Assembly: GCF_000428845.1 (NCBI RefSeq)
Contig: NZ_AUAS01000021.1
Coordinates: 1 to 42,878, forward strand
DNA from: Dyadobacter alkalitolerans DSM 23607
GTDB taxonomy: Bacteria > Bacteroidota > Bacteroidia > Cytophagales > Spirosomataceae
Direction of reading: 5' to 3'
DNA length: 42,878 bases
A model generated the notes under the pieces. That model was not told the DNA's origin. It did no database searches and was given only the letters and a program-made list of their open reading frames with translations. Below are positions 25,856 through 34,583 of this stretch, piece after piece (positions within the stretch are counted from its first letter, which is position 1; every line of letters starts with the position of its first letter). The translations under genes were made by a program, and so were the position numbers.

Positions 25856-26425
25856 TTACACCGGCAGCACCTTTTTGTAGGTACCATCTGCGTCAAAGAC
25901 AATGATAAGCGTACCGCCATTGCCTCCAAAGTACCTGTGTGCCCCTTCTGTGACCTTTTCATTTGTAAATGGCCTCCTACCTTCTGTCCAGCGGCCTTTA
26001 AGAGTTGGCCTTGTATAAACACGGTCACCTATTATTTGTTCGAGGCATTGGTTAAGCTGATTTTTGTTTCCTTCCGCAGGTATAACGTTCTGCAATGAAT
26101 CAGCGCTGAAAACCAAAATGATGTCCCCTTGAAAAGTAGCGAAGCGCTCGGGTGGGTTGTCCTTATAACTATCATCAATCGAGGGTATAAGCAGCCAGCA
26201 ATCCAGGCCTTGCTCATTTCTGAATTCCCTAAGCATAACAATCCCTTTGTCGTTTTTCCACTCCTTTTTAACACAATAATCTATGTAATCGGACAGGATT
26301 CTCTTCTTTCTTTGATCCGTATCAATTTTAACCTGTTTAACTTCTTTACAGGGCGGAAGTTCCTGGCTGGCACTTTTACATACAAGCCCAATGATTGCAA
26401 ATGCTAAAACTATAAGATTTCTCAT
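25856..26425 (-). CDS. Secreted hypothetical protein
   Basis: 189 aa from MRNLIVLAFAIIGLVCKSAS; the reading to 26491 adds an unlikely N-terminus. It has a Sec signal peptide ending near SASQ, or a lipobox-like LVCK. The mature part has Cys residues (ELPPCKEVKQ, DYIDYCVKKEW, GLDCWLL, QCLEQI) and a C-terminal strand block GGTLIIVFDADGTYKKVL. It has no recognised domain and is probably periplasmic. It is divergent from the NTR/MORN protein gene across about 160 bp. Confidence 0.6.
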   Translation of the reverse strand: MRNLIVLAFAIIGLVCKSASQELPPCKEVKQVKIDTDQRKKRILSDYIDYCVKKEWKNDKGIVMLREFRNEQGLDCWLLIPSIDDSYKDNPPERFATFQGDIILVFSADSLQNVIPAEGNKNQLNQCLEQIIGDRVYTRPTLKGRWTEGRRPFTNEKVTEGAHRYFGGNGGTLIIVFDADGTYKKVLPV

Positions 26426-26583
26426 GAATAAAGAGAAGTTTATCGTTACAAACAGTAAAAAGCGACTTTTCTGAGTTATTACTGAAAACATCCCTTATAA
26501 GGCAATTGCTAGTTACAAATGTATGTTGCCAACCAATCTTATAGACAGGAATACCAAAAGTTGGATTAATACAAATTCAAATA

Positions 26584-27675
26584 ATGAAATTACTCAAAAT
26601 AACTTCACTGTTCATTTTCACAGTTTTCTGGCGATCATCCTTTGCATGCAGTTGCCTAACCGATTTTGACCGGCCAATGCAGTTAGATGACCTGAAAAAG
26701 TACAATTTTATTGCTTTGGTACGTATTAATAGCGAGCAGGTTATCAAACCTTCCGATCCAAATGCGATTGGGCTTCAAAGTCTTCTAAGCATCAAGGTTA
26801 TCGAACAATTCAAGGGCCAAGTAACTGCCCAAATTATTGAAAATCAAGTCAATACTTCTTGTGATATAGGCGTCGACATTGGAGAAGAGTGGCTGGTTTT
26901 TGCAACGGTGCCCAATGGAACTCCTGCAATGTTCCCCTGTGACCGGAACGTCCAATTTAAAGCCAAGGATGGGCTACGGGATTGGCAGTTTCAGCGAGGT
27001 TTCCGGCAGCTGGACGAACTTCGGATATTGTACGGACATAAAACCAGATTCAAAACAGACGGAATTTATGTTGAACATTATTCTAATGGGAAGAAAGAGT
27101 TAGAAGAAAATTATTTAAACGGCCTTAGAAATGGGAAAAGAACAGTTTACTATCCTAATGGCGGCATTTATGGGAAAGAGAATTATCTAGATGATTCCTT
27201 GCAAGGCGAAGCATCTTGGTATTATACTTCCGGGCAGCTCTACGTCCGAAAGTATTTTGAGCGTGGACAGCCCAGAAATGTGACAAAGGTTTACTATGAT
27301 TCAACAATTGACCAATCCTATAAAAACTTATTAATTAGGGACTTTTATAAATCCGAGGACTCATTGCGATTTGTGTATGGGCGCTTTCAAGTCAAACATG
27401 AAAATGTATTTGATTCTTTTGGGCGAGAAGTTGTGTTTCGAGAGTTTGACCGGCTTGGAATTATCAGACACGAATCAATTTATAATCCTGAACCCGGTGT
27501 AGTGACCCGGATTTATTATCATAAGAATGGGACCGTAAAGGGAATCAGCTATACAAGGGACGGTAAGGATTATGGCCACTATCAGGAGTACGACGAGAAC
27601 GGTGCGCCGAGCAAATCATGGGACTACGATCAAGACGGGCAGCAAATCAAGTCAAGTATCTGGATGAAAAAGTGA
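26584..27675 (+). CDS. Secreted protein: NTR/TIMP-like domain plus MORN-type (YwqK) repeats
   Basis: A 363-aa exported protein. The signal peptide (1-21) ends right before a Cys-x-Cys (Cys22, Cys24: ACSC). The domain that follows (FIALVRINSEQV; LLSIKVIEQFKGQ; NTSCDIGVDIGEEWLVFA; FPCDRN) has the beta-barrel layout and N-terminal CxC of netrin/TIMP-like modules. From about residue 160 there are repeated 'YxNGxxxxExxYxxGxxxGxxxxYYxNG' units (HYSNGKKELEENYLNGLRNG, YYPNGGIYGKENYLDDSLQG), the MORN_2/YwqK type. The 'antitoxin YwqK' label often attached to such repeats should not be read as function. Probably an outer-surface or periplasmic binding protein. Confidence 0.75.
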   Translation: MKLLKITSLFIFTVFWRSSFACSCLTDFDRPMQLDDLKKYNFIALVRINSEQVIKPSDPNAIGLQSLLSIKVIEQFKGQVTAQIIENQVNTSCDIGVDIGEEWLVFATVPNGTPAMFPCDRNVQFKAKDGLRDWQFQRGFRQLDELRILYGHKTRFKTDGIYVEHYSNGKKELEENYLNGLRNGKRTVYYPNGGIYGKENYLDDSLQGEASWYYTSGQLYVRKYFERGQPRNVTKVYYDSTIDQSYKNLLIRDFYKSEDSLRFVYGRFQVKHENVFDSFGREVVFREFDRLGIIRHESIYNPEPGVVTRIYYHKNGTVKGISYTRDGKDYGHYQEYDENGAPSKSWDYDQDGQQIKSSIWMKK

Positions 27676-27863
27676 TGTGCTAGAGTGGTTGAGCCGAAAA
27701 TCTTGTGCGATCGAAAAAGCTAACTCTTGAACCACCTACCTGACTTGCAATTTGCCGAGCCACCGATAAGCACTAAACATAAAGCCTGTTATACAACAAA
27801 ATATTATTTGGTATATTTAGCTACAAGCTTAGGATTTTTTAAGTGAGATTTAGACAAAAATTT

Positions 27864-29372
27864 TCATACTGTACTACTTCGCACATTAGAGGCAGACGGC
27901 TTGTTATCACTCGCGTCTATCAAAACAATGCTTTTATCGTTTTCTAGCTTTAATTCCTTGAGTATTTTCATTGTCCGGGCATATTCTGAGTCATCGAAAT
28001 AAAGTATAACTTTTACGCTTTTCTTAGTATCAGCAGCATCTTGATAAACTTTCACTTGGTTTTCCAAATTCATTTTGAGCTTCGAATTAGACGCGAGTTT
28101 AAACTCGACTAAAGCCTTATCTTTTGATCCAAAAGAGACAGTATAATCAACTGGCCCTCGCCCATTATTTACTTCTCTGTTAACGTCATAGGGCGATGAA
28201 TACCAGGTAAGTCTGTAAATTACTTGCAGATCCGCCTCACGCTTAATCGGTTCTCCCTTATAATAAAACAATCTATAACCGTCCTTGTTTTCAATTACAT
28301 CCTTCAGGAATTCAACCCTAGATAACGCCTCCGAAAACGAGCTTTGGGGCTTGAAACCATAGAAGTTTGTCTCTTCTGTTAAGGACTTTATAAGCTTTTT
28401 AACATTTTCACTAAAAATCGTCTCTACCTCCTGAACCTTCTCGTCCGAAATACTAATTGCGCTTTCTGAATCTTCTTCCTTTTTTTTGATGTAGTAATCT
28501 ATAATTTCCGGGAACTGGACAATTGTTTCGTTAATCGCATGAGCAAGATCTTTTTGTGGTACGGGTTTTTGCCTACGCCTTTTCCCTTTTCCAACAAATA
28601 TCGGTGCGGGAAGCTTTGTACGATAGAAATTAAAAATTTCATCGCGGAGCTGGATATTTGGAATTGAGGTACATATTCCGGTAAAATCTCCGCGTAAGTC
28701 ATTGCTATTTATCCAGTTATCATCTTTGGTCAGTATATCACGTGGAGTTAAAATGATATAATCGCCATTATATATTGGCAATACACATCCCTTAGCCATC
28801 CATCTTTCAGCTTCATAATTGAAATAAGCCTTATGAACTGTACAAGTTTTCACTTGATCCTTTTGTAAATATCTTTTTGCAAATATTTCCGTGTAGTCGA
28901 GCAAGTATGATTTTATAAGATTACAAGTAAAATCACTGATATTGTCTTTGCCGACGCCTATTTGAAAGAGAGCAGCCTTTTCTAAGTGCGACGTTTGAGA
29001 AATATTTTCTTCGTATAAATTATCGAAGATGATATGCATATAGGAAGACATGGCACGACCAAATTTCTCACCTAAGCCACTACCGCTATTTCCGAACAAA
29101 CTGAATCCCAGCCAGTTCTGTTTGACTTCGGAGAACTTATACCAAGAAATTATTTCTGAGTCAGTAATAGCGCCTCGCTTTGATTTTGCTTGAAGAAATG
29201 AAAGATATTTAAGAATACCGTCATGCAAGGCTTCGTACTCCGGTTTTTCACTTCCATATAGTAGAAACGGGTCAATAAAAAGTGGAAGATCGTTAATCAA
29301 TGATATATCAAACGCACCATATTCTTCTAAATCGTCAGGATTGACACCAAAATAGTCTGAAAAATATACCAT
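27864..29372 (-). CDS. Uncharacterised protein with C-terminal PD-(D/E)XK nuclease-like motif
   Basis: A 502-aa soluble protein. The N-terminal ~300 residues match no family I know (FSDYFGVNPDDLEEYGAFDI; a Gly-rich FGNSGSGLGEKFG at about 93-105 is not a Walker A). The C-terminal part has the order expected of a restriction-endonuclease-like fold: Glu379 (KREADLQ), Asp409 in GRGPVDYTV, Glu423-x-Lys425 in LVEFKLA, then a helix with Gln439 and Tyr443 (NQVKVYQDA). It resembles the nuclease end of stand-alone defence proteins. It stands alone near the NACHT and Rpn genes. Catalytic activity and a defence role are inference. Confidence 0.6.
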   Translation of the reverse strand: MVYFSDYFGVNPDDLEEYGAFDISLINDLPLFIDPFLLYGSEKPEYEALHDGILKYLSFLQAKSKRGAITDSEIISWYKFSEVKQNWLGFSLFGNSGSGLGEKFGRAMSSYMHIIFDNLYEENISQTSHLEKAALFQIGVGKDNISDFTCNLIKSYLLDYTEIFAKRYLQKDQVKTCTVHKAYFNYEAERWMAKGCVLPIYNGDYIILTPRDILTKDDNWINSNDLRGDFTGICTSIPNIQLRDEIFNFYRTKLPAPIFVGKGKRRRQKPVPQKDLAHAINETIVQFPEIIDYYIKKKEEDSESAISISDEKVQEVETIFSENVKKLIKSLTEETNFYGFKPQSSFSEALSRVEFLKDVIENKDGYRLFYYKGEPIKREADLQVIYRLTWYSSPYDVNREVNNGRGPVDYTVSFGSKDKALVEFKLASNSKLKMNLENQVKVYQDAADTKKSVKVILYFDDSEYARTMKILKELKLENDKSIVLIDASDNKPSASNVRSSTV

Positions 29373-29651
29373 GATGTAAATCGACGTTAAATAAGTTATT
29401 CGTGGATCCTACCAATCGAGCTGCTGAAAGTATTACATTTCTAACAATATAAATAATTTTATGATGAGACTCTAACACCCAGCAAAGGAAAATGTAACTA
29501 TTTGACAGACGCGAAACTATGACCGTGCCAATGCTAGTAATTCGTTATAGCTTCCTCTGTCAGCTTGGTGCAACTTACTGGAGAGGGTACGCTAAAGCAT
29601 CTCAAAGCTATGCGTTCAAAGAGAGCTTAATTTAAAATGGTAATCGTGATA

Positions 29652-30614
29652 TTATTTCTTTACTACGCCAAATCGATTGGTTCTAAAATCAATGACTAGA
29701 ATCTGATCAAAAAAATAGCTATTGCCGATACTGCCAACCACGCCCGCTTCATCAAAAATGGGCTCATGATACTTATCCGGATCAGGGTGGTAATAGATTG
29801 TCTTAGAGCTGAGTGGGGTATCCCCCAGATAAGCTTTAGCGGCAAGAGGGGCTCCATATACATCATAATATTTTCCCCATGTACTGACGCCCTTAATCGT
29901 ATCACTAGTCGCTACAGGATTAATGGAGTCCCAACCCTTTTTAACCGTCATGATGGGAAATAAACTGGCACCCGAATCGTAGAGAAAGTAAAACTCCTTT
30001 CCATTAATGGTAAGCGGAACTTTGATCCGGTTTTTCTCCAATTTAAATGGTACAAAACTGACCAGTTTTTCATTGACGGATTGGTCTAAGAAAGCAATAC
30101 GTTGATTCCGAAAGTCAAGAAGTACGATCTTTCCTAAACAAGCATCCAATCCCCATGAACCGATATGAATTGGTTTGCCTTCCTTGAATTCTTCAGCCGA
30201 AACGGTTTGACCATAGCGATTCATTACGTAGGCTTTGCTTACTCGGGAGCCGGTGAGTGGCATGGATAACTCAACATTGATTTGTGTCCACTGGTTTACT
30301 GTATCGCTTTTTAACTCAGGCCATTGAGCGGCTAAGCTGGGTTGTACTTTAACCAATGATTTAAGCGTGTTGCCATACAAAATGCTGCTGGAAGCCCCCG
30401 TATCAAATTGTAGTTCGAGGGGATAAGGTACATTGTTGATTTTACCATCAATATTGATCGACAAACGGTCAAAGAATCGTCCACCCAAACTGTCACTCGT
30501 CCATCTGAAGGGTATCCATAATTTTTTGTCAATTGATTTTAAGAACGTTTTCTCTTGTGCTTGTGCTTGAATTGAGAAAAAAACAAAAATCATTAAACGG
30601 AGAATTTTTTTCAT
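29652..30614 (-). CDS. Secreted retropepsin-like aspartyl protease
   Basis: A 320-aa protein with a signal peptide (1-20, IQAQAQ). It carries two active-site-type motifs in one chain, LQFDTGASSSIL (Asp71) and FLYDSGASLFPI (Asp213), each followed by hydrophobic-hydrophobic-Gly-like blocks (GLDACLGKIVLLDFRN, GVVGSIGNSYFFDQ). That arrangement matches the pepsin/retropepsin-like secreted proteins common in Bacteroidota. It should act in the periplasm or on the surface; the substrate is unknown. The next gene upstream on the same strand starts 55 bp away and may be co-transcribed. Confidence 0.75.
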   Translation of the reverse strand: MKKILRLMIFVFFSIQAQAQEKTFLKSIDKKLWIPFRWTSDSLGGRFFDRLSINIDGKINNVPYPLELQFDTGASSSILYGNTLKSLVKVQPSLAAQWPELKSDTVNQWTQINVELSMPLTGSRVSKAYVMNRYGQTVSAEEFKEGKPIHIGSWGLDACLGKIVLLDFRNQRIAFLDQSVNEKLVSFVPFKLEKNRIKVPLTINGKEFYFLYDSGASLFPIMTVKKGWDSINPVATSDTIKGVSTWGKYYDVYGAPLAAKAYLGDTPLSSKTIYYHPDPDKYHEPIFDEAGVVGSIGNSYFFDQILVIDFRTNRFGVVKK

Positions 30615-30668
30615 ATTTTCCAGGCTTTCAGTGTCGGAGTAAGTTTTATGAATAAAATCTTGATACCA

Positions 30669-31148
30669 TCAGTTCAATTTTCGATTACGGCTGTGTTTAG
30701 GCTTACGGGGATCAAGTACCCAATGCTCCCCATAGATTGACCTATAATAGATCACACAACTTATAAATTGACATTGTTGCTGCCATTGGCTTACTACCGC
30801 CTGATTGGTGGTTTGATACAGATAAATTTTCTCTCCTTGCGGAATTACCTTGTCTTCCCATAAATCGCTTATTAATAAAGTTGAGTCCCTAATATGCGCT
30901 TTTGCCTTCATCTCTTTGATAAGGCTGTACATATCGTAATAGCGTTTATCTTGATAGTAATACTGGATGCTATCAATCAGAGTTGGCCCAAGCCCAGAAT
31001 TAGCTACGGTCGCAGCCGAGCCTCTCATGTTGTCATCTAGTCGGCCCGTATGATACCAGTCAAGTATTGGTATGACCGATGCGTATTGTTGAGTTCGTTG
31101 CAAATAAGCTTGATAAAATGTGATGCCTATCGCACAAAAACTGGACAC
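30669..31148 (-). CDS. Hypothetical protein, N-terminus possibly frameshifted
   Basis: 159 aa if read from the GTG at 31148. The frame is open further upstream to a stop at 31175-31173 and would add NYLSILAVV, completing a membrane helix (AVVSSFCAIGITFYQAYL). The only nearby ATG (31187-31185, MDNLK) is in another frame; removing one A from the AAAA run at about 31173-31176 would join it as MDNLNYLSILAVV. So either a start codon is non-standard or a one-base indel disrupts the 5' end. The rest is a soluble domain (VIPQGEKIYLYQTTNQAVV) with no recognised family. Confidence 0.5.
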   Translation of the reverse strand: MSSFCAIGITFYQAYLQRTQQYASVIPILDWYHTGRLDDNMRGSAATVANSGLGPTLIDSIQYYYQDKRYYDMYSLIKEMKAKAHIRDSTLLISDLWEDKVIPQGEKIYLYQTTNQAVVSQWQQQCQFISCVIYYRSIYGEHWVLDPRKPKHSRNRKLN

Positions 31149-31251
31149 AACCGCTAAGATGCTTAAATAATTTTAAATTGTCCATATTTCAATCACTCAG
31201 CAAACATAACTAATTTAATTATGCTACTAAATAGAGACAAATACCTTCAGA

Positions 31252-31878
31252 TTATTGGTCGCTCCAAATCTCAGATATATTTTTTTTTGGCCGTATCCAA
31301 CCTTCAATCTCGATACCCTCATGTCTTAAATAGTTATAAAGTGTTGCCTTACTTCCTATCTTCAACTGTTCACATATCTGAAGAGTAGTATATTTTTTGC
31401 TTTGATACAAAGTAGCTGCCAAGCTTGCCAGTTCCTTAGATTTTTTAGTTAGCCCTTTTGGACGCCCTCCTACCCTGCCGCGCGCCCTTGCTGCCTCCAT
31501 CCCAGCCAAGGTGCGTTCCGTCAAGATCTCTCGTTCATTTTCAGCAAACACCGAACTAAGCATATACCAAAGCCTACCCATTTTGGTAGAAGTGTCAATC
31601 CCTTCCGAAATACTCCGGAAGTCCACTCCCATTTCTTTCCACTCAACCATAAGCTTGATCAACTCATAAGTTGTCCTACCCAGCCGGTCAATTCGCCAAA
31701 CAACTATGACATCCCCTTTTCGAAGCTCCGAAATCATCCTCATATATTCCGGTCTTTGCAAGGATGCGCCGGATATTTTTTCATGATAGATTTTCTCACA
31801 ACCTGCCTTTCTGAGGGAGTCAAATTGTAGGTCTTGATTCTGTTCGGTCTTCGAAACCCTTATGTATCCAATCACCAT
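31252..31878 (-). CDS. Serine recombinase (resolvase/invertase family)
   Basis: A 208-aa small serine recombinase. The catalytic domain has GYIRVSKTEQNQD with nucleophile Ser9, VWRIDRLGRTTYELI with the conserved Arg residues, and the ISEGIDTSTKMGRLWYMLSSVFAENERE helix region. The long E helix leads to a C-terminal HTH_7 (YTTLQICEQLKIGSKATLYN). Such enzymes resolve cointegrates or invert DNA segments. An imperfect inverted repeat begins 11 bp upstream of the start codon, suitable as res site or autoregulatory operator. No transposase is adjacent, so the element it belonged to may be lost. Confidence 0.92.
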   Translation of the reverse strand: MVIGYIRVSKTEQNQDLQFDSLRKAGCEKIYHEKISGASLQRPEYMRMISELRKGDVIVVWRIDRLGRTTYELIKLMVEWKEMGVDFRSISEGIDTSTKMGRLWYMLSSVFAENEREILTERTLAGMEAARARGRVGGRPKGLTKKSKELASLAATLYQSKKYTTLQICEQLKIGSKATLYNYLRHEGIEIEGWIRPKKNISEIWSDQ

Positions 31879-31888
31879 CTGAAATAGT

Positions 31889-31948
31889 ACAGTTTAACGT
31901 GGTAGCTTGCAATATACAGTAATTTGTTTTAGTGTACCACTAAACTGT
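31889..31948. promoter_or_regulatory. Imperfect inverted repeat upstream of recombinase (possible res site/operator)
   Basis: ACAGTTTAACGTGGTA (31889-31904) and TACCACTAAACTGT (31935-31948) are inverted copies differing by a 2-bp insertion, about 30 bp apart, in AT-rich DNA just before the recombinase start at 31878. Resolvase recognition sites have this form of paired ~12-14-bp half-sites and often overlap the recombinase promoter. Confidence 0.5.
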
Positions 31949-32215
31949 AATTTCAAAGTGTGGAAAAAGGCACTTTTTAGAACTAAAAGGGAGAGAAACT
32001 CAAAGTGTTCAAGAGTACAGAAAAACCACCGGATTTTTTGAAGGGGCAAGATCGTATAGTTGGAGAGAACTGCTCGGACTGCTTTCGAACGCAAATAAGC
32101 TGGGGCGGCTGCCGGCGTGCGGTTAGGCAAAAAGACAAAGCGTCATTTTTCCTTGTAACTTTCGTTTGCACTGACCACAGTTTAATTTCAGCTTTCGATG
32201 ACGCCTCAAATCTTC

Positions 32216-32605
32216 ATGAAGCATCGTATACTTTTCTCCGTGTTTCTTTTACTGTGCCACACCTTACAGGCCCAGATAGAAGTAGACTCTCTGATTGAAA
32301 TGCAGATGAAGGAATTACGTATTCCCGGACTTGCCGCCGCCAAAATTGAGAATGACAACATTGTCTGGATGCGTCATTATGGTTTTCAAGACATCGATCA
32401 GAAAAAAACCTGTGACTGCAGAAACTGTCTTTCATATCGCTTCAATATCTAAAACAGTCACCGCAGCCGCCATCATGCAAATCAATGCTAAAGGCTATTT
32501 TAACCTCGATGACGATATTAACCGATTCCTGCCTTTTCGGGTCGTAAACCCTTCGTTGATGTGCTTCATACGTAGAATCAGAAGGCGTCTTGCTTTTACC
32601 TTTTA
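32216..32605 (+). pseudogene. Beta-lactamase-family (serine hydrolase) pseudogene, frameshifted and truncated
   Basis: The first part is a signal peptide (MKHRILFSVFLLLCHTLQAQ) and LIEMQMKELRIPGLAAAKIE, the usual start of class C-like serine hydrolases, to about HYGFQDIDQKK. At a run of seven A (about 32402-32408) the coding sequence shifts frame to PVTAETVFHIASISKTVTAA, which includes the S-x-x-K motif (SISK). After INRFLPFRVVNP the similarity ends and a stop follows, so about two thirds of the ~350-residue protein is missing. It cannot be active. The remnant lies directly upstream of the ECF sigma factor gene. Confidence 0.8.
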
Positions 32606-32636
32606 ACTACGAGTAGCACCTTGTAAACCCAGTGCA

Positions 32637-33245
32637 TTGAAAGAAGTTGTAGCTGACACCGCCTTAACAAATACCCGTGAAATTGAACAGTGGCTGGCAT
32701 TCAAAGCTGGCGATATGGATGCATTCGCCCGGCTACTAGACCAGTATTATCCGCTATTGCTTCGCTACGGCTACAAGTTGTACCCCGATAAAGAGTTTGT
32801 CAAAGATTGCGTGCATGATCTTTTCATAGGCTTGTGGAACAGCAGGGACCGCCTTGCTGACGTTGGGTCGGTGAAAGGTTATTTGTTTGCCTCATTAAGA
32901 AAAAATATCATCCGCGAAAAGAGCAGGTCGAAGTGGCTGACGGGCGTTGAAACGTTGGATGATGACGTTCGGGCCGATGATGGCTTTCACATCGAAGCCA
33001 TGATGATCGCCCGGGAACACGAGCAACATAATGTGAAAAAGCTGCAATTTCATCTGGATCAGCTCACCAACAGGCAGCGGGAGGCGCTGTACCTCAAATA
33101 TACCCAAGAACTTTCCTATGAACAGGTCGCCGCAACCATGGGCATTAACTATCGGTCGGCGGTGAACCTTGTACACGAAGCCGTCAAGAGCGTACGCAAA
33201 AGCTGGACGATAGCTTTTATTTGGGCTATTTCAATTTTTGCCTAA
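32637..33245 (+). CDS. ECF RNA polymerase sigma-70 factor
   Basis: A 202-aa sigma factor of the Bacteroidota FecI-like group. Region 2 is seen in AFARLLDQYYPLLLRYGYKL and DCVHDLFIGLWNSRDRL; region 4 in LTNRQREALYLKYTQELSYE and QVAATMGINYRSAVNLVHEA, the helix-turn-helix contacting the -35 element. No ATG lies before the conserved region-2 helix, so translation probably starts at TTG 32637, an uncommon start. The FecR gene follows with 70 bp between, and the SusC/SusD genes after it. It should be released by FecR when SusC senses its glycan and then activate this locus. Confidence 0.9.
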   Translation: MKEVVADTALTNTREIEQWLAFKAGDMDAFARLLDQYYPLLLRYGYKLYPDKEFVKDCVHDLFIGLWNSRDRLADVGSVKGYLFASLRKNIIREKSRSKWLTGVETLDDDVRADDGFHIEAMMIAREHEQHNVKKLQFHLDQLTNRQREALYLKYTQELSYEQVAATMGINYRSAVNLVHEAVKSVRKSWTIAFIWAISIFA

Positions 33246-33315
33246 TTTTTTCTGCTTTTTTTCAGTACCAATATCTTTTTATGTCTCTATCTCATTGAGA
33301 AGTAAAAGATATTCT

Positions 33316-34404
33316 ATGAAAGACTACGATCTGCTCGATGTTGAACAATTGTCGCAAGATTCGTATTTCCGAAACTGGGTTTTTGGTAAAACCGATGAAG
33401 GGGATACATTTTGGGAGCATTGGCAGGCAGGTAATCCGGTGCGCCGCCAGCTGGTTGCACAAGCCCGGTTGCTGGTACTTAGCATGACTGCCGAAACATC
33501 CAATATTTTCACTGACCAAGAAATACTTGATGGTAAAAACAGGATACTGGCGGAAATTTCTGTTTCGTCTCAAAAGCGTTCGGTATTCAATTTTATGTGG
33601 CTGAGGCTGGCGGCTTCGGTGGTGATCATGCTCGGTATCGGATGGTGGCTGTTGGACAGCAGGACGGTAAGCCAGGTTAAGGATATTGGATTGGGCTTAA
33701 ACACGCAGACCACGGTTCTCAACGAGGAGTCGGGCCCAAAAACGATCACATTACCGGACGGCAGTAGGGTGACGCTAGCCACTCAAAGCGAGCTACGCTA
33801 TGGTCGAAACTTCGGTGATAGCATCCGCTATGTATACCTGGTTGGCGGCGCTTTTTTCCAGGTAGTCAAAAATCCTCAAAAGCCCTTTGTGGTCAACACC
33901 CGGCAACTGGTCACCAAAGTCCTGGGAACGAGCTTTCACGTGGCTGCCTACGAAAAGGATAGTGAAACACGGGTTTCGGTTGTGACGGGAAAAGTTACCG
34001 TATCAAGGCAACCCGCTGCGTCTGATGCCGCAACCACTTCTTCTGCTGAAATAGTCCTGGTACCCAATCAGAAAGCAGTCTTCAATCAGCAGGACCAACA
34101 ATTAGTAAAAACGCTGGTGGAAAATCCGCAGCCGGTAAGTGCCCGTGTGCAGGAGCAGGACTTTGTTTTCCAGGAAACGAATCTGAAACAGGTGTACCAG
34201 ATGCTTGAAAAATACTACGGCGTCCAGATCACCTTTGATCAGCAGGTGTTCGCTCATTGCTCGGTTACCGCCGATCTCAGGCAGGAGTCGCTCTATAAAA
34301 AGCTCGATCTGATCTGCGAGATCATTCAGGCCCAATACAAAATTGCCGATGGGCAGATCCTGATCTCCGGTGCGGGATGCCAGAAACAGCAGTCACCATT
34401 TTAA
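33316..34404 (+). CDS. FecR-type anti-sigma factor
   Basis: A 362-aa inner-membrane protein starting at MKDYDLLDVEQLSQDSYFRN; the longer frame from 33238 overlaps the sigma gene and reads as non-coding. The cytoplasmic N-terminal part (1-90) binds the sigma factor, a membrane segment spans about 94-113 (LAASVVIMLGIGWWLL), and the periplasmic FecR domain (TITLPDGSRVTLATQSELRY; FVVNTRQLVTKVLGTSFHVA) follows. The C-terminal DUF4974/STN-like domain (FVFQETNLKQVYQMLEKYYG) contacts the N-terminal signalling domain of the SusC receptor. It belongs to the sigma - FecR - SusC - SusD regulatory unit. Confidence 0.92.
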   Translation: MKDYDLLDVEQLSQDSYFRNWVFGKTDEGDTFWEHWQAGNPVRRQLVAQARLLVLSMTAETSNIFTDQEILDGKNRILAEISVSSQKRSVFNFMWLRLAASVVIMLGIGWWLLDSRTVSQVKDIGLGLNTQTTVLNEESGPKTITLPDGSRVTLATQSELRYGRNFGDSIRYVYLVGGAFFQVVKNPQKPFVVNTRQLVTKVLGTSFHVAAYEKDSETRVSVVTGKVTVSRQPAASDAATTSSAEIVLVPNQKAVFNQQDQQLVKTLVENPQPVSARVQEQDFVFQETNLKQVYQMLEKYYGVQITFDQQVFAHCSVTADLRQESLYKKLDLICEIIQAQYKIADGQILISGAGCQKQQSPF

Positions 34405-34455
34405 CCCTAAAAATTCAGCTATGACGAGACTAATATAAAACGATCATTTACTAAG

Positions 34456-34483
34456 AGCCGGCAGTGCTCCAACACTACCGGCT
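34456..34483 (+). terminator. Hairpin between FecR and SusC genes
   Basis: AGCCGGCAGTG (34456-34466) pairs with CACTACCGGCT (34473-34483), one mismatch, 6-nt loop, followed by a short T-containing stretch. It may attenuate read-through from the regulatory genes into the SusC gene; the T-tract is weak. Confidence 0.4.
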
Positions 34484-34583
34484 TGGTTCCTTCAACCAGC
34501 TAATGGATTCATTCTTGGGACAAGAATGAGGGGAATTGTTTTGTCCAATCTTTCTCAAGAATTTTCGAAAACAGTCAAAAATA

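Noticed and set aside
26584..27675. Label 'toxin-antitoxin system YwqK antitoxin'
   Set aside because: The repeats are MORN-like, the protein is secreted and no toxin gene is adjacent; the label is historical for this repeat type.
32216..32605. A beta-lactamase resistance gene
   Set aside because: It is frameshifted, lacks two thirds of the protein, and the family consists mostly of peptidase/esterase-type hydrolases.
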